Source: an uncultured Alphaproteobacteria bacterium (GTDB lineage Bacteria > Pseudomonadota > Alphaproteobacteria > Rs-D84). Taken from it: 17,207 nucleotides of DNA. Shown here piece after piece: positions 13,879-17,207 of the stretch. Each line of letters opens with the position of its first letter. Positions within the stretch are counted from its first letter, which is position 1. Under the pieces are notes generated by a model. It was not told the origin of the DNA and searched no databases. It was given only the letters and a program-made list of their open reading frames with translations. The stretch is taken from contig CALXPA010000012.1 of the NCBI GenBank assembly GCA_944390185.1, positions 1-17,207 on the forward strand, read 5' to 3'. Made by a program: the position numbers and the translations under genes.

Positions 13879-14958
13879 CTATTTCGTTTCGCCCAAATAT
13901 ATCCCCAGGTTCGTTGCGATTTCTAGTAATGCGTCATCAGGTGATACGTATGCATCAGACGTCTGTAAATCTGGTATGTTGGGATCGGTGGTTACATACC
14001 CTGCGTCGAAAAAGTCGGCCAGGCTGACCGTTTTGCATTCACAGTTATGAATTGCCGTCATTACGTATGTTTCGTTGTTGGCAATCGCGTTTAATGCACA
14101 GTCTGCAAAGCGGGCCGCCAATATTCTGTCTGATGCAGTTGTATCGCCGACACGCTGGGTATGTTCTGGATATGCCGTGCGGTTGGCAATCCCGGCCGCG
14201 GTCAGTTTTCGTGATATCATATCCGCAGGACGCCCCGAATGACCGCGCAACGATATTCCTTCGGATACCAGAATAATACCATAATCGCGTGGCGCACGTT
14301 GTATATGACGTATCAACGCGTTGATGTCAAATTTAATTTCCGAGATTAAAATCGCAGATGCGCCAATCGCAATCCCGGCATTCAGTGCCAATTGACCACA
14401 GTCACGCCCCATTGTTTGTACAACAAACCAACGGTGATGACTGCGCGCGGTCAGCATTAACTGGTCACAAAAGGATGTCAGCTGTTGCACGGCCGTGTCA
14501 AAACCGATGGTTTTGTCAGTCAGCGGAATGTCCATATCAATCGTTTTGGGGATACAAATCAGTTGGATGTCAGAATATATATCACGGTTGCACCATGCCA
14601 GCGATATACTGCCATTGCCGCCAATCAAAACCAATGCGTCTAAACCCAATTCACGCAACGATTTACGTAACTGGCGATTAAAGTGTCCCAGGCGTCCTGA
14701 GTGGGCCGCCGTTTCGAAATTCAGTGCCCCTGGGTGACCATTGTGCAAAAAACTGCCCGCCATGCGCGCCCATTCAATCGGCAGCGTTTCATTATTAAAT
14801 TCAATAACATGTGGCGGCGTGGCACACAGTCCATCTGTGCCATCCATTATACCAAATACGCGCCATCCGCGTAACGCCGCGCCACGGTACAGGCGCTGTA
14901 TCACAGTGTTTAAACCGGAACAATCCCCGCCAGTTGTCATAATACCTATCTTTTTCAT
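13879..14958 (-). CDS. Divergent 6-phosphofructokinase family protein (donor specificity unclear)
   Basis: A 359-aa PfkA-family protein that would phosphorylate fructose 6-phosphate in glycolysis. Recognised motifs are TTGGDCSGLN (8-17), IGGNGS (112-117), PKTIDMDIPLTDKTIGFDTA (137-156), SHHRW, MGRDCG, SEGI, EHTQRVG and DRILAARFA. The catalytic Asp (D141), its partner Asp143 and the fructose-phosphate arginines are in place. Unusual points are Lys138 where classical ATP enzymes have Gly124, as in pyrophosphate-dependent and plant-type enzymes, while Gly104 (G116) is kept. Met also replaces Asn in TIDND, Asn replaces Asp in GGDGS, and the GSxR arginine is missing (GSFL). The donor could be ATP or pyrophosphate. 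ATG 14958 follows GGGGGCCCAAGG. The gene diverges from the LysM operon. Confidence is high for the family and low for the donor. Confidence 0.88.
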   Translation of the reverse strand: MKKIGIMTTGGDCSGLNTVIQRLYRGAALRGWRVFGIMDGTDGLCATPPHVIEFNNETLPIEWARMAGSFLHNGHPGALNFETAAHSGRLGHFNRQLRKSLRELGLDALVLIGGNGSISLAWCNRDIYSDIQLICIPKTIDMDIPLTDKTIGFDTAVQQLTSFCDQLMLTARSHHRWFVVQTMGRDCGQLALNAGIAIGASAILISEIKFDINALIRHIQRAPRDYGIILVSEGISLRGHSGRPADMISRKLTAAGIANRTAYPEHTQRVGDTTASDRILAARFADCALNAIANNETYVMTAIHNCECKTVSLADFFDAGYVTTDPNIPDLQTSDAYVSPDDALLEIATNLGIYLGETK

Positions 14959-14980
14959 CCTTGGGCCCCCTGTGTATCTG

Positions 14981-14995
14981 TGTGATTATATCACA
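14981..14995 (-). promoter_or_regulatory. pfk-like promoter -10 within a perfect palindrome
   Basis: TGTGATTATATCACA is a 15-bp perfect palindrome with a 3-bp centre. On the minus strand it contains TGA-TATAAT (TATAAT at 14990-14985), an extended -10 placing the transcript start near 14978, about 20 nt before ATG 14958; the -35 is weak. A dimeric regulator could bind here and block the -10. Confidence 0.5.
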
Positions 14996-15001
14996 AATAA
15001 G

Positions 15002-15029
15002 TTGACAAAGAAATTATTTTTGCAATAAT
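15002..15029 (+). promoter_or_regulatory. Promoter of the LysM operon
   Basis: Consensus TTGACA (15002-15007), a 16-bp spacer and AATAAT (15024-15029). The start would fall near 15036, giving a leader of about 38 nt with AGGAG (15060-15064) before ATG 15074. Confidence 0.65.
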
Positions 15030-15073
15030 TTGTCCAAACTGAAGTACTTGAATTTGTGCAGGAGAATTACGGC

Positions 15074-16240
15074 ATGTCAAAGAACAATAACAAGTCCACA
15101 AATATAGGCAAGACCAAGCGGTCAACGGATGATTTAATCGACAGTGCAATTGCCCAACAGAATGATTGGATGGAAAATCGACGCAATTTTGCACGGCGCT
15201 TTTTAAAAACACTGAACATCTTTGCGCGTCCGGCGGCAAAGCCAGATAATCAGTCTGATGTCCAGACTGCAACTGTACGTCGTGGCGGGTTGGCGGCGTA
15301 TTGGTTCCCGATACTGTGTGCCGTGGTGGTGGTATTGATTGCTGTGTGGGTGGCGTTTTTCCATACCTGTTCGGGCCCTGCGGTGGTTGTGGCCGAACCT
15401 GGGGCGGCGGATGCGTCATCTATCCAGGTTGAACCTGTGCCAGATATAGTCGAACCATTTGCACCAATGTTTGACATTGTGCGTATCGAACCAGACGGCG
15501 ATGTTGTCGTCGCAGGACGCTGGTTGCCGAATAAGAATATATCGATACTGGTGAATGGCGAAATCGTCGCGACAGAACGTACAGACAACAATGGTGAATT
15601 CGTGTATTCCCCTGCCCGTGCGTTTTCGGCGGGCAATTACACAATTGGTCTGATTGGCGTTGAACCAGAAATGCGTTCAGACGAAAATGTGTTCTTGTAT
15701 ATATCGGCGCATGGGTATAAAAATTCTGTGTCGTTGCTGATGACGGACGATGGCAGTACGTTGTTACAGGCCCCCAGTATTTTGAAATCTGGCGATTTGA
15801 CCGTACGGAAAATAGACTATCTGGATACGGGACGTATCGTCGTGACGGGGGATGCGTTGCCGCGTTTGCGTGTATCGTTGACGTTGAACGGTGAATATTT
15901 GGGCTTTGCCAGGGTGTCTGATTACAAGCACTTTGGATTGGGGGCGGATGTTGGCGAACTGGTCCCGGGGCAAGAATATTCGATGGTGGTACGTTTGCAT
16001 GACGGGGATGGCCGAACAATAGCGCATGTTACGCACAAATTTGTTATGCCAAAAATGACCGGCGATGACGATACATACTATACAGTACGCCGTGGGGACT
16101 GTCTGTGGATTATTGCGCGTAATTTCTTGCGTCGCGGTGTGTTGTTCAGCATTATCGCAGAACGTAACGATATCGAAAATCCGAATCTGATATATCCAAA
16201 CCAAAATTTGCAAATACCAACAGGGGCATCGGCAAAATAA
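15074..16240 (+). CDS. Membrane-anchored LysM / Ig-like domain envelope protein
   Basis: A 388-aa protein starting at ATG 15074 with AGGAG nine bases upstream; a GTG six codons earlier overlaps the binding site and is rejected. Layout: a basic cytoplasmic segment (1-73), one transmembrane helix (about 74-96) and a Pro/Glu/Ala linker. An Ig-like beta domain follows (about 132-195; FDIVRIEPDGDVVVAGRW, then NGEFVYSP and GNYTIGL), then a second related beta domain (about 243-324) and a C-terminal LysM (about 335-382; YYTVRRGDCLWIIARN ... NPNLIYPNQNLQIP) that should bind peptidoglycan. The order matches alphaproteobacterial Ig-like/LysM proteins, which are of poorly known function, presumably in envelope tethering. 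It probably leads an operon with two downstream genes (1-bp and 32-bp gaps). Confidence 0.9.
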   Translation: MSKNNNKSTNIGKTKRSTDDLIDSAIAQQNDWMENRRNFARRFLKTLNIFARPAAKPDNQSDVQTATVRRGGLAAYWFPILCAVVVVLIAVWVAFFHTCSGPAVVVAEPGAADASSIQVEPVPDIVEPFAPMFDIVRIEPDGDVVVAGRWLPNKNISILVNGEIVATERTDNNGEFVYSPARAFSAGNYTIGLIGVEPEMRSDENVFLYISAHGYKNSVSLLMTDDGSTLLQAPSILKSGDLTVRKIDYLDTGRIVVTGDALPRLRVSLTLNGEYLGFARVSDYKHFGLGADVGELVPGQEYSMVVRLHDGDGRTIAHVTHKFVMPKMTGDDDTYYTVRRGDCLWIIARNFLRRGVLFSIIAERNDIENPNLIYPNQNLQIPTGASAK

Positions 16241-16241
16241 A

Positions 16242-16520
16242 ATGAACGAAAAACGTCAGTCAGAAAAAATTTATCGCGATGCACATTCGGCCACAGATAA
16301 AAATGAATATGATTGGGGCCAGGTGTTCGCCACGGTAACATCACTGGAAAATCGTGCCAGAATGATTGGCGCGGTGTCGGTGTTGCGCGTTCTGGATTCG
16401 ATGCGCAAAAGTATCGCACGCGGAAATAAAAACAAGAAAATTCTGCGGGCAACACAAATCAAACTGCAACAAATTCAAGCAGAAATTACTGAATATCAAC
16501 AAAATCAGATGGTCAGATAG
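16242..16520 (+). CDS. Small basic hypothetical protein (92 aa)
   Basis: The ATG at 16242 starts one base after the stop of the LysM gene, implying co-translation; GGGG about 18 bases upstream is too far to be a normal binding site, so coupling is likely. The protein is soluble, charged and helical. ENRARMIGAVSVLRVLDSMRKSIARGNKNKKI and a following Gln-rich heptad-like helix (QIKLQQIQAEITEY) suggest a short coiled coil. No signal or membrane segment is seen and no family is recognised. The position points to a role with the LysM protein or the membrane methyltransferase-like gene that follows. Confidence 0.75.
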   Translation: MNEKRQSEKIYRDAHSATDKNEYDWGQVFATVTSLENRARMIGAVSVLRVLDSMRKSIARGNKNKKILRATQIKLQQIQAEITEYQQNQMVR

Positions 16521-16552
16521 TAATATTTGTCACTGAATACAGGGGGGATTTT

Positions 16553-17053
16553 ATGTCGGTCAGAAATTTATTCGGATACTTGGTTGGTATACTGTTGTTT
16601 TTGGTGATTGTGCCCGGGCTAATGTATGCGGTGGCGGCGAATTTTGTTTTACCTGTGAATCTGGTGATTGGGTATGTATTAGGAATGGTATTGGTTGCAC
16701 TGGGTATAGTTTTTATGGTCTGGTCAAATATTGATATGGTAAAAATTGGACACGGGTGTCCGACAGATGGATTTAATATCGCACTGGGTGAACGAACAAA
16801 AAAACTGATTGTCAGTGGGCCATATAAATACACACGCAATCCGATGTTGTTTGGGACGTTTGTTTTCTATGTTGGATTGGCGTTTTTGCTTAATTCGTAT
16901 TCTGCGTTAATTATACCGATTGCGTTCATTTTATACATGGTGTGGCATGTGAAAAAATTTGAAGAACCCAGACTGTATGCCGATTTCAAAGATGAGTATG
17001 TTAAATATAAAAACAACACACCGCTGTTGTTTCCGAAATTGAAAAAGCAATAA
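16553..17053 (+). CDS. Isoprenylcysteine / phospholipid methyltransferase-like membrane protein
   Basis: A 166-aa integral membrane protein with AGGGGGG five to eight bases before ATG 16553. Transmembrane segments lie at about 6-29, 36-58 and 98-130 (possibly two spans). The diagnostic region is SGPYKYTRNPMLFG (88-101) together with EEPRLYADFKDEYVKYKNNTP (137-157). These form the SAM-binding C-terminal signature of the ICMT/PEMT/NnrU-like superfamily (GPY..xRNPxY...EEP.L...G..Y..Y). Bacterial members methylate lipids or other membrane substrates, and the substrate cannot be predicted here. Codon 16553 follows the 92-aa gene by 32 bp, so it is probably in the LysM operon. No strong terminator is seen after it. 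Confidence 0.88.
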   Translation: MSVRNLFGYLVGILLFLVIVPGLMYAVAANFVLPVNLVIGYVLGMVLVALGIVFMVWSNIDMVKIGHGCPTDGFNIALGERTKKLIVSGPYKYTRNPMLFGTFVFYVGLAFLLNSYSALIIPIAFILYMVWHVKKFEEPRLYADFKDEYVKYKNNTPLLFPKLKKQ

Positions 17054-17088
17054 TGCAATTTGAACGGAAAATTTGATAGCATTTATGC

Positions 17089-17117
17089 TGGACATTTGTC
17101 TTTTTTATCTATAGAAT
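17089..17117 (+). promoter_or_regulatory. Promoter of tRNA-Gly
   Basis: TGGACA (17089-17094), a 17-bp spacer and TAGAAT (17112-17117), each a 5/6 match. The start would be near 17124, five bases before the mature tRNA. Confidence 0.6.
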
Positions 17118-17128
17118 GCACAGGCATT

Positions 17129-17202
17129 GCGGGCGTGGTATAATGGTAGCACGTCAGCTTCCCAAGCTGAAGACGAGGGTTCGATTCCCTTCGCCCGCAC
17201 CA
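17129..17202 (+). tRNA. tRNA-Gly(CCC)
   Basis: A 74-nt tRNA with encoded CCA. The acceptor stem GCGGGCG (17129-17135) pairs with CGCCCGC (17192-17198). The D-loop contains AATGGTA. The anticodon stem TCAGC/GCTGA (17154-17158/17166-17170) encloses loop TTCCCAA with anticodon CCC at 17161-17163. The T-arm is AGGGTTCGATTCCCT (17176-17190). The D-stem GTAT/GCAC is weak, with an A-C mismatch. It reads GGG codons and is complete within the window. Confidence 0.97.
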
Positions 17203-17207
17203 GTGAT

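Noticed and set aside
13664..14050. A 128-aa open frame through the palindromic intergenic region
   Set aside because: It is built of hairpin repeats and runs into the antisense of the pfk-like gene; no ribosome binding site.
14981..14995. A classical CRP binding site
   Set aside because: The half-sites TGTGA and TCACA match, but the gap is 5 bases instead of 6, so CRP itself is not claimed; only an unspecified operator is proposed.

Overview
The window reads as a compact chromosomal segment of an alphaproteobacterium. Support comes from the XRE regulator of the alphaproteobacterial IQKYE/SFFF type, the LysM protein with a VRIEPDG...VVAGR Ig-like module, SecA with a C-terminal zinc tail, and a GGGATGACA-type palindromic intergenic repeat. 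The coding GC is moderate and a phosphofructokinase is present although most alphaproteobacteria lack one. Together with the large cysteine-rich exported proteins, this suggests a host- or gut-associated fermentative lineage. That placement is inference; no marker gene was compared.

Left part (1-4665): a small protein of unknown function (its start may lie off the window) is followed by a separately promoted two-gene unit. This unit encodes two unrecognised exported proteins rich in cysteine (845 and 511 aa), overlaps by one base at TAATG, and is closed by a terminator. I judge these the least explained genes of the window. The second carries a run of nine G inside its reading frame.

Middle part (4694-13592): an XRE regulator diverges from gpmI (glycolysis). 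gpmI converges on tadA (tRNA adenosine deaminase), and its terminator lies inside the tadA 3' end. tadA diverges from rsmD (16S rRNA methyltransferase) across a 17-bp gap forming a nearly symmetric, probably leaderless double promoter. Then come rplY (ribosomal protein L25/CTC), dnaK with a heat-shock-like promoter, a 73-aa minus-strand gene, and secA. This is mostly information processing and protein quality control, with a single promoter and often a hairpin terminator per gene.

Right part (13593-17207): a 300-bp palindrome-rich intergenic region sits downstream of a divergent PfkA-family kinase on the minus strand. Diverging from it is a probable three-gene operon: a membrane-anchored LysM/Ig-like envelope protein, a 92-aa protein, and an isoprenylcysteine/phospholipid methyltransferase-like membrane protein. 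The window ends with a complete tRNA-Gly(CCC).

Promoter, terminator and start choices were made by eye from box matches, spacing and Shine-Dalgarno (SD) complementarity; no search was run.
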